NCBI RefSeq assembly: GCF_020166105.1
Contig: NZ_JAIUJY010000007.1
Span: 168,714 to 232,713 of the forward strand
Source of the DNA: Blastococcus sp. LR1
GTDB taxonomy: Bacteria; Actinomycetota; Actinomycetes; Mycobacteriales; Geodermatophilaceae
Reading direction: 5' to 3'
Length of the DNA stretch: 64,000 nucleotides
A model generated the notes under the pieces. That model was given only the letters and a program-made list of their open reading frames with translations. It was not told the origin of the DNA and made no database searches. The position numbers and the translations under genes are program-made. This document shows, piece after piece, positions 1-7,887 of this stretch (positions within the stretch are counted from its first letter, which is position 1; every line of letters begins with the position of its first letter).

Positions 1-1
1 C

Positions 2-1771
2 CAGCTCACCGGCCGCCGGGTGAACCTGCCGGCCGGCAACTGCGGCGCCGAGGTCACCTGCGGTCTCGTGCAGCGGCTCAACCAGCTCGACGGTTTCGAC
101 CTGGACCCTCGCCTGGCAATCCGGTTCAACAGCGCCGTCGACCCCGTGGCCGCGGCTCGGCTGGTCACCGTGCGGCCTGCGTCCGGCGGAGCGAGCATCG
201 GCGTGGACCGCGTCGTCTGGGACCCGGCTGGCAAGACGCTCTACGCGCACCCGGCGAAGCAGCTGGCTCCTGGCACCCGGTACACCATCCGGGTCGCGGA
301 GAGCGCGACCACGAAGGGCCGCCAGGACACCTTCACGACGATGAGCGCGACCGACGGTCTCCTGGACCTGACCCGGCAGATCCAGTCCGGCAGCAAGGCG
401 CTGAAGGCGGTCGGCGTCACCCCGGGCCTGCGCGTCGAGGGGGTCTTCCCGGCCGCGGGGACCACCGTCGGCTTCTCGGCCGACCTGGATTCCGCGCCCG
501 GACTGCAGCCCGCCCCCGAGCCGGCGCCGGCGGTGACGCCGGTCGTGCAGCCGGTGGCCAACGGCACTCTCGTCTTCGGTTCCTACCTCGCTCCGAACTG
601 GCTCGGACCCGACGTCACGATCCGGCAGACGCCGACGCGCGATCTCGGTCCGGCGCCGGTCAGCGCCGCCCGCCTTCCGTTCGTCGCCGTTCTCCCGGCG
701 GGCACGGCCCCGGCCGGTGGCTGGCCGGTCGCGGTCTCCGGCCACGGCTTCACCCGGTCGACGGCGGACGTCTTCCTGGCCGCCGCCACCAACGCGCCGA
801 GCGGCATCGCCACGATCGGCACGAACGTCGTGGGCCACGGTGCCGGCCCGGCCAGTGAATGGGTCATCGACAGCGGCGGCAAGCAGACCCGGCTGCCCTC
901 CTACGGTCGCGGTGTCGACCAGGACGACCCGGGGACGGCGATCGGCAGCACCGAGGGCTCGTCGGCCACCGGTGGCGCCGCAGCGCTCTCGTCGCGGGAC
1001 GCCCTGCGGCAGACGTCACTGGACATCTCCACGCTGATCCGGACCCTCGGCGGCACCGACGTCGACAAGGACCGGGCGGCCGACCTCTCCGGCGCGAACG
1101 TCACGTACTTCGGTCAGAGCTTCGGCGGCATCTACGGCACCATGCTCACCGGTGCCGACAAGGCCGTCACCCGCTCGGCGCTGAACGTGCCCGGCGGTCC
1201 GGTCACCGAGATCGCGCGGACGTCGCCGTCCTTCCGGCTGCTGACCACCCAGGCGCTGCAGGCGGCGGGGCTGCTCAACAGCACCGATCCGACGAGGAAC
1301 TTCTTCCAGGAGCAGATGCCGCTCCGCGGCGAGAGGCCGGTGACCGCGACGGTTCCGGGGGCTCTGGCCATCCAGGACTACCTGGCGAAGTCCACCTGGC
1401 TGACCCGTCCGGGCAGCCCCGAGACCTTCTCGCCGGTGATCGAGCCGAAGCGGGTCCTCGTCCAGGTCGCCTTCGGTGACGAGACCGTCCCCAACCCGAC
1501 GTCGTACACGCTCGTCGACGCCGGGAACCTGTGGTCCCGCACGAGCCTGTTCCGCAACGACAAGGCGATGCCCGAGCTGCCGAACCCGCACGGGTTCCTG
1601 CTGAACCTGCTGCACCCCGCGGGACGGCAGGGGCAGGCGCAGATCGCGGCCTTCCTCAAGGGCGGGCAGGTCATCGACCCGGACGGCGCCGAGGCGGTCT
1701 GGGAGGTGCCGGTGGCCGACCCCACCGTGCTGCTGGGGCTGAACTTCGCGCAGCCCGCCCTGCGCCCGTAG
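2..1771 (+). CDS. Secreted lipase/esterase-like alpha/beta hydrolase with Ig-like domain (5' truncated)
   Basis: The reading frame is open from the left edge of the window, so the true start lies upstream; the GTG at 20 is probably internal. The first ~100 residues (conserved LAIRFNSAVDP, later YTIRVAES) resemble the SbsA-type bacterial Ig-like (Big_5) fold found in exported proteins. The rest looks like an alpha/beta hydrolase: a nucleophile elbow GQSFGG is encoded near 1112-1129, an earlier SGHGF may form the oxyanion region, and NPHGF near 1585-1600 could supply the catalytic histidine. I infer an extracellular or surface lipase/esterase; substrate unknown. A hairpin follows the stop at 1780-1818. 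The family call is fairly secure, the catalytic assignment less so. Confidence 0.7.
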   Translation, partial: QLTGRRVNLPAGNCGAEVTCGLVQRLNQLDGFDLDPRLAIRFNSAVDPVAAARLVTVRPASGGASIGVDRVVWDPAGKTLYAHPAKQLAPGTRYTIRVAESATTKGRQDTFTTMSATDGLLDLTRQIQSGSKALKAVGVTPGLRVEGVFPAAGTTVGFSADLDSAPGLQPAPEPAPAVTPVVQPVANGTLVFGSYLAPNWLGPDVTIRQTPTRDLGPAPVSAARLPFVAVLPAGTAPAGGWPVAVSGHGFTRSTADVFLAAATNAPSGIATIGTNVVGHGAGPASEWVIDSGGKQTRLPSYGRGVDQDDPGTAIGSTEGSSATGGAAALSSRDALRQTSLDISTLIRTLGGTDVDKDRAADLSGANVTYFGQSFGGIYGTMLTGADKAVTRSALNVPGGPVTEIARTSPSFRLLTTQALQAAGLLNSTDPTRNFFQEQMPLRGERPVTATVPGALAIQDYLAKSTWLTRPGSPETFSPVIEPKRVLVQVAFGDETVPNPTSYTLVDAGNLWSRTSLFRNDKAMPELPNPHGFLLNLLHPAGRQGQAQIAAFLKGGQVIDPDGAEAVWEVPVADPTVLLGLNFAQPALRP

Positions 1772-1779
1772 CCCGACGG

Positions 1780-1818
1780 GTGCGCACGGCGGGACCGATA
1801 CGGTCCCGCCGTGCGCAC
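1780..1818. terminator. 18-bp perfect inverted repeat, terminator-like
   Basis: The left arm 1780-1797 and right arm 1801-1818 are perfectly complementary, with a 3-base loop (ATA). It starts nine bases after the lipase stop codon, as expected for an intrinsic terminator, but there is no T-tract and the right arm contains the GTG start of the next gene (1811). The loop also contributes to a TACGGT -10-like hexamer. Confidence 0.65.
1799..1804 (+). promoter_or_regulatory. Putative -10 hexamer of a leaderless promoter (TACGGT)
   Basis: TACGGT lies exactly six bases before the GTG start of the DUF2804 gene at 1811, and no ribosome binding site is visible. This is the TANNNT-N6-start arrangement known for leaderless actinobacterial mRNAs. 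No good -35 was found. The same spacing recurs at several other starts in this window. Confidence 0.45.
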
Positions 1819-2797
1819 TCCCGAACGCGAGATCACCGCGCCCGTCGACCTGTGCCGGCCCGACGGCGGCGTGAATCCCGACGCGGTGGGCTGGACCCGC
1901 CGCCCGCTGCACCGGGCGAACCTGCGCGGCTGGGGCCGCACCAAGCGCTGGGAGTACTGGGGAATCGTCTCCCCCACCCACGTCATCGGGCTGACGCTCT
2001 CCTCGCTGGACTACGCCGGGGTGCACGGCGTCTACGTGCTGGACCGCCGCAGCGGCCGCGAGAGCGTCCAGGACGCCGTCGTGCCCCTCGCCCGAGGTGT
2101 GGCCCTCCCCGACCGGAGCGGCGTCGGCACGGCCGCGGCAGGCACCCGATCGACGAGCCTCGAGTTCGCGACGGTGGACGCCGGCACCCGCCTGCGGGTC
2201 ACCGCGCCGGGGATCTCCCTCGACGTCGTGGCGCACCGGCCGGCGGGTCAGGAGTCCCTGGGCGTGGTCGTGCCGTGGAGCGATCGGCTCTTCCAGTACA
2301 CCGTCAAGGACCTCGCCCGGCCGGTGGAGGGCGTGCTCGCCCTCGACGGCGACGAGGTGCGGCTGGAGCCGACGACGTCGTTCGCGGTCCTGGACCACGG
2401 CCGTGGCCGGTGGCCGTACTCGATGACCTGGAACTGGGCGGCCGGCAGCGGCGCGGGCGGCCGGGGCATCCAGCTGGGCGGGAAGTGGACCGAGGGCACC
2501 GGGATGACGGAGAACGCGGTGCTGGTCGACGGCCGCATGCACAAGATCGGCGAGGAGCTGCGCTGGGAGTACGACCGCGGCGACTGGCTGCGGCCCTGGC
2601 GGATCTCCGGTGCGACAGCTGAGGTGACCTTCGTGCCCTTCCACGAGCGGGTCGCCCGGACGAGCCTCGGCGTCGTCGCCTCGGAGACCCACCAGTGCTT
2701 CGGGGAGTTCAGCGGCTGGGCCACCACCGACGACGGCGATCGGGTGGACCTGGCCGGGCTGGTGGGCTGGGCGGAGGAGGCCCGCAACCGCTGGTGA
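1811..2797 (+). CDS. DUF2804 family protein
   Basis: A 328-residue protein matching my recollection of the DUF2804 family: PVDLC near the N-terminus, RPLHRANLRGWGR, WEYWGI, and later SMTWNWA with a Gly-rich GRGIQLGGKWTEGTG region. The family is a soluble beta-rich protein of unknown function, often compared with hydroxysteroid-binding lipocalin-like folds. The GTG at 1811 is chosen because the family begins about a dozen residues before VDLC and because a -10-like hexamer lies six bases upstream. The start codon is inside the right arm of the preceding hairpin. No signal peptide or membrane segment is seen. The next gene starts 42 bases on. Confidence 0.75.
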   Translation: MRTPEREITAPVDLCRPDGGVNPDAVGWTRRPLHRANLRGWGRTKRWEYWGIVSPTHVIGLTLSSLDYAGVHGVYVLDRRSGRESVQDAVVPLARGVALPDRSGVGTAAAGTRSTSLEFATVDAGTRLRVTAPGISLDVVAHRPAGQESLGVVVPWSDRLFQYTVKDLARPVEGVLALDGDEVRLEPTTSFAVLDHGRGRWPYSMTWNWAAGSGAGGRGIQLGGKWTEGTGMTENAVLVDGRMHKIGEELRWEYDRGDWLRPWRISGATAEVTFVPFHERVARTSLGVVASETHQCFGEFSGWATTDDGDRVDLAGLVGWAEEARNRW

Positions 2798-2839
2798 GGG
2801 GCGGCCGGACTGTCGTACCCCGGTGCGACGGTTGCCGGC

Positions 2840-3259
2840 ATGAAGCTGCTGACGGCGACGCAGGAACGACAGGGCGAGCAGGAGGGTGACTTCTGCTACG
2901 CCATCGAGGGAGAACTGGTCCTGCTGGGCTTCGTCTGCGCGACCGACGAGGACGATCCGGACGGCGGCTGCGGCTGCGGTCGGGCCTTCACCGGGATGAG
3001 CTCCATGCGGGCCACCACGACTGCCCTCGTCCGCGACCTGGACGTCTCCCTGGACGACGTGCGGTTGGCCGTCACGGACTACTACGTCTCGGCGGGCATG
3101 GGGCCCGACGTGATCGGCGGTGCGGAGTTCGAGGACGTGGTGTCGGCAACCCTGGAGGACCTGGCGCAGATCACCCACGTGCCGGTGGGCGCCGTCGTCG
3201 GCCGGCGGCTGGACAACCTGACCTGGCGGTCGGAACCCAGCGAGGTGGTCGAGCAGTGA
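2840..3259 (+). CDS. Hypothetical small acidic protein with CGCG motif
   Basis: A 139-residue protein I do not recognise with confidence; similar short proteins occur across actinobacteria as uncharacterised families. It has GDFCYAIEGELVLLGFVC, an acidic stretch, then a GGCGCGRAFTGM segment whose cysteines could bind metal, and a helical C-terminal half with VRLAVTDYY. It is very acidic, with no signal peptide or transmembrane segment. No clear ribosome binding site precedes the ATG; a weak GACGGT hexamer lies seven bases upstream. The stop codon overlaps the left arm of a strong terminator hairpin. Coding is supported by length, frame quality and placement. Confidence 0.65.
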   Translation: MKLLTATQERQGEQEGDFCYAIEGELVLLGFVCATDEDDPDGGCGCGRAFTGMSSMRATTTALVRDLDVSLDDVRLAVTDYYVSAGMGPDVIGGAEFEDVVSATLEDLAQITHVPVGAVVGRRLDNLTWRSEPSEVVEQ

Positions 3260-3304
3260 ACGCGAGAGGCCCAGAACCAGGACGGTTCTGGGCCTCTCGC
3301 GTTC
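3258..3304. terminator. Bidirectional terminator, 21-bp perfect stem
   Basis: Arms 3258-3278 and 3284-3304 are perfectly complementary over 21 bp with a 5-base loop (AGGAC). It sits between two convergent genes, overlapping the last two bases of the upstream TGA stop and ending 15 bases before the desaturase stop. Without a T-tract on either side, I infer it serves both directions as a strong hairpin. Confidence 0.85.
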
Positions 3305-3319
3305 AGCGGTCGCGGGGAA

Positions 3320-4525
3320 TCAGGCGGCGGCGGCCGACTGTCGCATCAGCTGGCGACGGACCTGCTTGCCACCGAAGGTCATCTTGGCCAGCTTCACGAG
3401 CTGCGCCGGGGCGTTTTTCGGCGTCGTCTCGGCCAGCCAGCCGTTCGGCAGCGAGAGCCGGATGACCTTGTGCCACGCGCTCCCGACCTGCTTGTACAGC
3501 GGGGCGGAGTGGTAGGTCAGGTTGTAGCGGTCGAAGATGTCCTTCACCCGCGGGGCGATCTCGGCGTAGCGGTTGCTCGGCAGGTCGGGGAACAGGTGGT
3601 GCTCCACCTGGTGCGACAGGTTGCCGGTCATGATGTGCATGGCCTTGCTGCCGGAGATGTTGGCCGAGCCGAGCATCTGGCGCACGTACCACTCGCCGCG
3701 GGTCTCGCCGTCGATCGAGGTCTTCTCGAAGGTCTCGACGCCCTCGGGGAAGTGCCCGCACATGATCACCGAGTGCGACCACAGGTTACGCACCACGTTG
3801 GCGGTGAAGTTGGCGACCAGCGTCGGCACGAACGAGGGGCCCGACAGCACCGGGTGGGCGATGTAGTCCTTGGCCGCCTGGTTGCGGATCTTCTTCAGCA
3901 CGTTCTTGGCATCGGCCCGGAACTTCGGGTTGCTGCGGCGCTTCTTGGTGGCCAGGTTCTTGCCCAGCTCCAGGTCGTAGGCGGCGATGCCGTACTCGAA
4001 GAAGCAGGCGTTGATGAAGTTCCAGAGCGGCTGCGCGAGGTACATCGGCATCCACTTCTGGTCCTCGTCGACGCGCATGATGCCGTAGCCGAGGTCGTTG
4101 TCCTTGCCGATCACGTTCGTGTACGTGTGGTGCAGCTCGTTGTGCGAGTGCTTCCACTGCTCGGACGGGCTGGCCATGTCCCACTCCCACGTCGTGGAGT
4201 GGATCTTCGGGTCGCGCATCCAGTCCCACTGGCCGTGCAGGATGTTGTGCCCGATCTCCATGTTCTCGAGGATCTTGGCGACCGAGAGACCCACGGTGCC
4301 AACGACGAAGGCCGGCGGGAAGATCGAGCCCAGCAGGACGGCGCGGCTGCCCAGCTCGAGCTTGCGCTGCACGTCGATGACCTTGCGGATGTACTTCGCG
4401 TCGTCCTCGCCGAGGCTGTCGCGGATCTCCTGGCGGATGGTGTCGAGCTCCTTGCCGATGAGCTCGATGTCCTCGGCGGAGAGGTGGGCGATCGGGTTCT
4501 CGGGCTTCTTCTGGATGACGGTCAC
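3320..4525 (-). CDS. Membrane fatty acid desaturase (DesA3-like acyl-CoA desaturase)
   Basis: A 401-residue membrane di-iron desaturase. The three histidine boxes of the family are visible: HNILH (residues 93-97), HNELHH (128-133) and HQVEHH (305-310), with hydrophobic segments around residues 63-85. It should insert a double bond into a fatty acyl chain at the membrane, probably as a stearoyl-CoA Delta9 desaturase like mycobacterial DesA3. The GTG start at 4525 has a GAGGAG ribosome binding site eight bases upstream. It lies 25 bases downstream of a ferredoxin reductase on the same strand, the known electron donor arrangement (DesA3/Rv3230c in Mycobacterium), so the pair is almost certainly an operon. 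Exact regiospecificity cannot be read from sequence. Confidence 0.92.
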   Translation of the reverse strand: MTVIQKKPENPIAHLSAEDIELIGKELDTIRQEIRDSLGEDDAKYIRKVIDVQRKLELGSRAVLLGSIFPPAFVVGTVGLSVAKILENMEIGHNILHGQWDWMRDPKIHSTTWEWDMASPSEQWKHSHNELHHTYTNVIGKDNDLGYGIMRVDEDQKWMPMYLAQPLWNFINACFFEYGIAAYDLELGKNLATKKRRSNPKFRADAKNVLKKIRNQAAKDYIAHPVLSGPSFVPTLVANFTANVVRNLWSHSVIMCGHFPEGVETFEKTSIDGETRGEWYVRQMLGSANISGSKAMHIMTGNLSHQVEHHLFPDLPSNRYAEIAPRVKDIFDRYNLTYHSAPLYKQVGSAWHKVIRLSLPNGWLAETTPKNAPAQLVKLAKMTFGGKQVRRQLMRQSAAAA

Positions 4526-4550
4526 GGTGCGACTCCTCGGGCTCGGACGG

Positions 4551-5663
4551 TCAGTGGTCGATGGAGCAGGCGCCGGCGGGCGCGCTGATGCAGGTCTGGA
4601 CGAGGACGCCGTCGCCGACGTCGTCCGCGGAGGTGATCTCGCCGTTGCGGAGGTCGCGCACGGCGCCCTCGCGCAGGGGCAGGACGCAGCCGTAGCAGAT
4701 GCCCATGCGGCAACCGCTCGGCATGAGGACGCCCGCCTCTTCCGCGGCGTCGAGGATCGGGGTGGTGCCCTCGACCTCGACGGTCGTGCCGTTCTTCTCG
4801 AATGTCACGGTCCCGCCCTCACCGGCACCGGCGAGGACGCGGGGACGGAAGCGCTCGGTGTAGAGCCGGTCGGCGACGCCGGCGGACTCCCAGTGCTCCT
4901 CGAGCGCCTCGAGCATGCCGATCGGGCCGCAGGCCCAGGTGGCGCGCTCGTGGAAGTCGGGGACCAGCTCGGCGATCGAGCGGGCGTCGAGCATCCCGGC
5001 GGTGTCGGTGTGCTGCTCGATCAGGTGGATGCCGCCCTCGGCGGCCATCTGCCGCAGCTCCTCACCGAAGACGACGTCGTCGGCGGTCGGCGCGGAGTGC
5101 ACGAGCACGGTGTCTGTGAGCTGGTGCGCGTGGTTGCGCAGGATGCCCATGACGGGGGTAATACCCGAACCCGCGGTCACGAACAGCGACTTGGCGGGTG
5201 CCTCCTCGGGGAGCGTGAACTCCCCGGTGGCCTGGTCCAGCTGGATGATCGTGCCGGGCTGCACCCGGTGCACCAGGTGGTTGCTGACCTTGCCGTCGGG
5301 GATCGCCTTCACGGTGATGGTGAAGCAGCCGTCGGCGCGGTCGAGCACCGAGGTGATCGAGTAGGCGCGCCACTGGCGGACGCCGTCGATGTCGATGCCG
5401 ATGCGGACGTACTGGCCGGGACGGTGCGGCAGCCAGTCGCGGCCGGGCCGGATCATGATCGAGGCGGCGTCCCGGGTCTCCTTCTGCACTGCCTCGATCC
5501 GGCCGCGCAGGGCGGCTCCGGAACGGAGCGGGTCGAACAGGTCGAGGTAGTCGACCGGCAGCAGGGGGGTGGTGACCAGCTCGGCGAGCTTCAGCACGCG
5601 GTCGCGCAGCGCGGTCCGCGCCGGTGTGCGTGCCGCACCTGGGCGCGGAGTCGTCGCTGTCAT
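4551..5663 (-). CDS. Ferredoxin reductase with C-terminal 2Fe-2S domain (desaturase electron donor)
   Basis: A 370-residue oxidoreductase with an FAD-binding domain (RPGQYVRIGIDI and RAYSITS), an NAD(P)-binding domain (FVTAGSGITPVMGIL, later WACGPIGMLEAL) and a C-terminal plant-type ferredoxin domain whose cysteines appear as CRMGICYGC plus a distal CIS. This is the architecture of Rv3230c-type reductases, which pass electrons from NADPH to the desaturase. I take the ATG at 5663; the frame stays open to 5768, but that longer version would overlap the divergent regulator gene. A GGGAAAG element lies about nine bases upstream of the chosen start. It is first in a two-gene operon with the desaturase, 25 bases apart. 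Confidence 0.9.
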   Translation of the reverse strand: MTATTPRPGAARTPARTALRDRVLKLAELVTTPLLPVDYLDLFDPLRSGAALRGRIEAVQKETRDAASIMIRPGRDWLPHRPGQYVRIGIDIDGVRQWRAYSITSVLDRADGCFTITVKAIPDGKVSNHLVHRVQPGTIIQLDQATGEFTLPEEAPAKSLFVTAGSGITPVMGILRNHAHQLTDTVLVHSAPTADDVVFGEELRQMAAEGGIHLIEQHTDTAGMLDARSIAELVPDFHERATWACGPIGMLEALEEHWESAGVADRLYTERFRPRVLAGAGEGGTVTFEKNGTTVEVEGTTPILDAAEEAGVLMPSGCRMGICYGCVLPLREGAVRDLRNGEITSADDVGDGVLVQTCISAPAGACSIDH

Positions 5664-5729
5664 GCATATAGCTTTCCCAGTCTCGCGACCAAATACCTGT
5701 GCCCTTGACGTGAATCGAGGGGTAGGTTC

Positions 5730-5744
5730 TGTTCTCTGCGAACA
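5730..5744. promoter_or_regulatory. Inverted repeat TGTTC-N5-GAACA, possible operator
   Basis: A perfect 5-bp inverted repeat spaced by TCTGC sits 15 bases before the PucR-type gene start, inside the 95-base divergent region shared with the desaturase operon. A TTGACG hexamer (5705-5710) lies upstream and could be a -35. I infer a regulator-binding site; the binding protein is not known. Confidence 0.3.
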
Positions 5745-5758
5745 AAAGGCGGACAGCG

Positions 5759-6964
5759 ATGCGGGCACACGAGTTTCCCGAGGCGGTGGCCGAGGCCATG
5801 CGCGGAGAGCTGCCGGGCGTCGCCGAGCGGGCCGTCGACGCGATCATCGTCGCGGTCCCCGGCTACGCCGACGCGTTCCAGGGGCCGATGGGTCGCAAGA
5901 TCTCCAACGCCGTCGAGCTGACGCTGCGCGGTTTCCTGCAGCTCGCCGCCGCCGGAGGGACCGCCGACGCCGGCACCCCGGGCGGCCCGGTCGTCGAGGC
6001 GGCGTACGCCCTGGGCCGTGGGGAGGCGCGCAGCGGGCGCTCGATGGACGCGCTGCTGGCCGCCTACCGGGTGGGTGCCCGCGTCGCCTGGCGCGACATG
6101 AGCGCCACCGCCGTCGCGGCGGGGCTCGGCCCGGAGTCCACGGCCCGGTTCGCCGAGCTGGTCTTCGCCTACATCGACCGGCTCTCCGCGGCGAGCGTGG
6201 CCGGGCATGCCGACGAGCTGGCCTCCAGCGGCCGGGCGCGGGAACGGATGCTCGAGCGGCTGGCGCACGGGCTCCTGGTGGGCAGCCCGCAGACCGAGCT
6301 CGTCGAGGCCGCCCAGCGCGCCGAGTGGACGCCGCCGCGCACGCTCACCGTCGTCGTCCTCCCCGCGGCCCGGACGCAGGGCGCGCTGGTCTCGCTGGAC
6401 CCGCGCACGCTGCGGTCCACCGAGGAGCTGTCCGACGTCGAGGGCGCCGACGAGCTGACCGTCCTGCTGGTGCCCGACGCCGACGGCCCCGCCCGGCCGG
6501 CGCTGCTGCGCTCCCTGGAGGGACGGGAGGCCGCGGTGGGTCCGGCCCGGCCCTGGTCGGAGGTGCACACCTCCTACGCGCGGGTGCTGCGGGCGCTGCG
6601 GCTGGGGATGACGCCCGGGGAGCGGGCGCCGCTGGACACCGACTGCTGCCTGGCCGAGCTGGTGGTGCGGGCCGACGCCGACGCGCTGGCCGACCTGCGC
6701 GCCCGTGTGCTGGCGCCGCTGGGCGAGCTGGCCGACACCGCGCGGGAGAAGCTCACCGAGACGCTGCGGTCGTGGTTGCTGCACCACGGCCGGCGCGACC
6801 AGGTCGCCGCCGACCTCTTCGTCCACCCGCAGACGGTGCGGTACCGCATGACCCAGCTGCGGGAGCTGTACGGGGAGCGGCTGGAGGATCCGGCCGCCGT
6901 CCTGGAGCTGACCATCGCGCTGGGAGTGCCCGACCGGACGCCGGCGGCACCGGAGGGGGAGTGA
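5759..6964 (+). CDS. PucR-family transcriptional regulator (CdaR/PucR-type HTH)
   Basis: A 401-residue cytoplasmic protein. Its last ~55 residues hold the PucR C-terminal helix-turn-helix signature: RDQVAADLFVHPQTVRYRM followed by QLRELYGERLEDP and a terminal LTIALG helix. The N-terminal ~170 residues are helical, of the RsbRD-like type often found before PucR HTH domains, and a degenerate GGDEF-like middle region follows. AAAAGG nine bases upstream is the ribosome binding site. It is transcribed away from the reductase-desaturase operon with 95 bases between starts, so I infer that it controls that operon, itself, or both. The effector is unknown. Confidence 0.82.
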   Translation: MRAHEFPEAVAEAMRGELPGVAERAVDAIIVAVPGYADAFQGPMGRKISNAVELTLRGFLQLAAAGGTADAGTPGGPVVEAAYALGRGEARSGRSMDALLAAYRVGARVAWRDMSATAVAAGLGPESTARFAELVFAYIDRLSAASVAGHADELASSGRARERMLERLAHGLLVGSPQTELVEAAQRAEWTPPRTLTVVVLPAARTQGALVSLDPRTLRSTEELSDVEGADELTVLLVPDADGPARPALLRSLEGREAAVGPARPWSEVHTSYARVLRALRLGMTPGERAPLDTDCCLAELVVRADADALADLRARVLAPLGELADTAREKLTETLRSWLLHHGRRDQVAADLFVHPQTVRYRMTQLRELYGERLEDPAAVLELTIALGVPDRTPAAPEGE

Positions 6965-6983
6965 CCGGACCAGCCGGCTGCGT

Positions 6984-6989
6984 CAGGGT
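6984..6989 (+). promoter_or_regulatory. Putative leaderless -10 hexamer (CAGGGT)
   Basis: CAGGGT is six bases before the ATG at 6996, with no ribosome binding site between. It fits the (T/C)ANNNT-N6-start pattern seen repeatedly in this window. The preceding gene ends only 31 bases upstream, so read-through transcription is also possible. Confidence 0.35.
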
Positions 6990-6995
6990 GGCGGC

Positions 6996-7883
6996 ATGAC
7001 CGTCGATCTCGCTGCCGCCGTCGACTTCTTGGCCGGCTCCGCGCGCGTGCTGGACCGCCGTCGCGCCGACCTGCTCTTCGGCACGGGAGGGACGGCGCCG
7101 GTGCTGGCGGCGCTCGACGGCTACCGGAACCCCGACGGCGGCTACGGCTGGGGGCTGGAGCCCGATCTGCGCTCGGTCACCAGCCAGCCCGCGGGCGCGC
7201 TGCACGCGCTCGAGACGCTCGTCGACACCGGCGCGGACGGGGCGGAGCGGGCGCTGGAGATCTGCGACTGGCTGACGACGGCGACGCTGCCCGACGGCGG
7301 CCTGCCGTTCGCGCTCCCGGTGCCCGATCCCGCTGCCTGCGCGCCGTTCTGGGCGTCGGCGGACCCCTCGCGGTCGTCCCTGCAGATCACCGCGGTGGTG
7401 GCGGCGACGGCGTACCGGGTGGCCGCCTCCGTGCCCGCCGTCGCCGGCCATCCGTGGCTGGCCACCGCGACCGGCTCCTGCCTGGCCGCGGTGGAGCGGA
7501 TCCACGCGGGCACGCACGCGATGGAGCTGGCGTTCGCCGTGCAGTTCCTCGACGCGGCGGCGGCCGTGCGGCCGGAAGCGGCGACGGCGATGGACCGGCT
7601 GCGGGAGCTCGTTCCGGGCGACGGGCTGCTGCACGTGGCAGGCGGTGCGCCCGAGGAGTTCATGCGCCCGCTGGACTTCGCGCCGCACCCCGGCGGCCCG
7701 GCCCGGACGCTGTTCGCGCCGGCGGTCGTCGAGGCGGAGCTCGACCGGCTGGCCGCCGGGCAGCAGGACGACGGCGGCTGGACCGTCGATTTCGTCAGTT
7801 ACTCGGCGGCGGCCACCCTGGAGTGGCGGGGGCGTCGCACCGTCGAGGCGCTTCTCCTGCTCCGCGCGAACGGCCGGCTCTGA
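6996..7883 (+). CDS. Hypothetical protein, terpenoid cyclase/prenyltransferase-like alpha/alpha toroid
   Basis: A 295-residue soluble protein. Two QW-like repeats are visible, GGYGWGLEPDL near residues 48-58 and DDGGWTVDF near 262-270, with several ~50-residue helical repeats between them, as in alpha/alpha-toroid proteins (squalene cyclase or prenyltransferase-like). It lacks the DxDD motif of class II terpene cyclases, so I do not infer cyclase activity. The stop is four bases from the stop of the convergent methyltransferase gene. Function unknown. Confidence 0.7.
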   Translation: MTVDLAAAVDFLAGSARVLDRRRADLLFGTGGTAPVLAALDGYRNPDGGYGWGLEPDLRSVTSQPAGALHALETLVDTGADGAERALEICDWLTTATLPDGGLPFALPVPDPAACAPFWASADPSRSSLQITAVVAATAYRVAASVPAVAGHPWLATATGSCLAAVERIHAGTHAMELAFAVQFLDAAAAVRPEAATAMDRLRELVPGDGLLHVAGGAPEEFMRPLDFAPHPGGPARTLFAPAVVEAELDRLAAGQQDDGGWTVDFVSYSAAATLEWRGRRTVEALLLLRANGRL

Positions 7884-7887
7884 CGCC

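Noticed and set aside
1016..3178. A 720-codon open frame on the minus strand opposite the lipase, DUF2804 and small protein genes
   Set aside because: High-GC antisense shadow; low-complexity Arg/Gly/Ala translation with no recognisable motif, while the plus-strand genes carry family signatures.
5705..5733. Full sigma-70 promoter for the PucR gene
   Set aside because: TTGACG has no convincing -10 at 16-18 bases; only the inverted repeat was listed.
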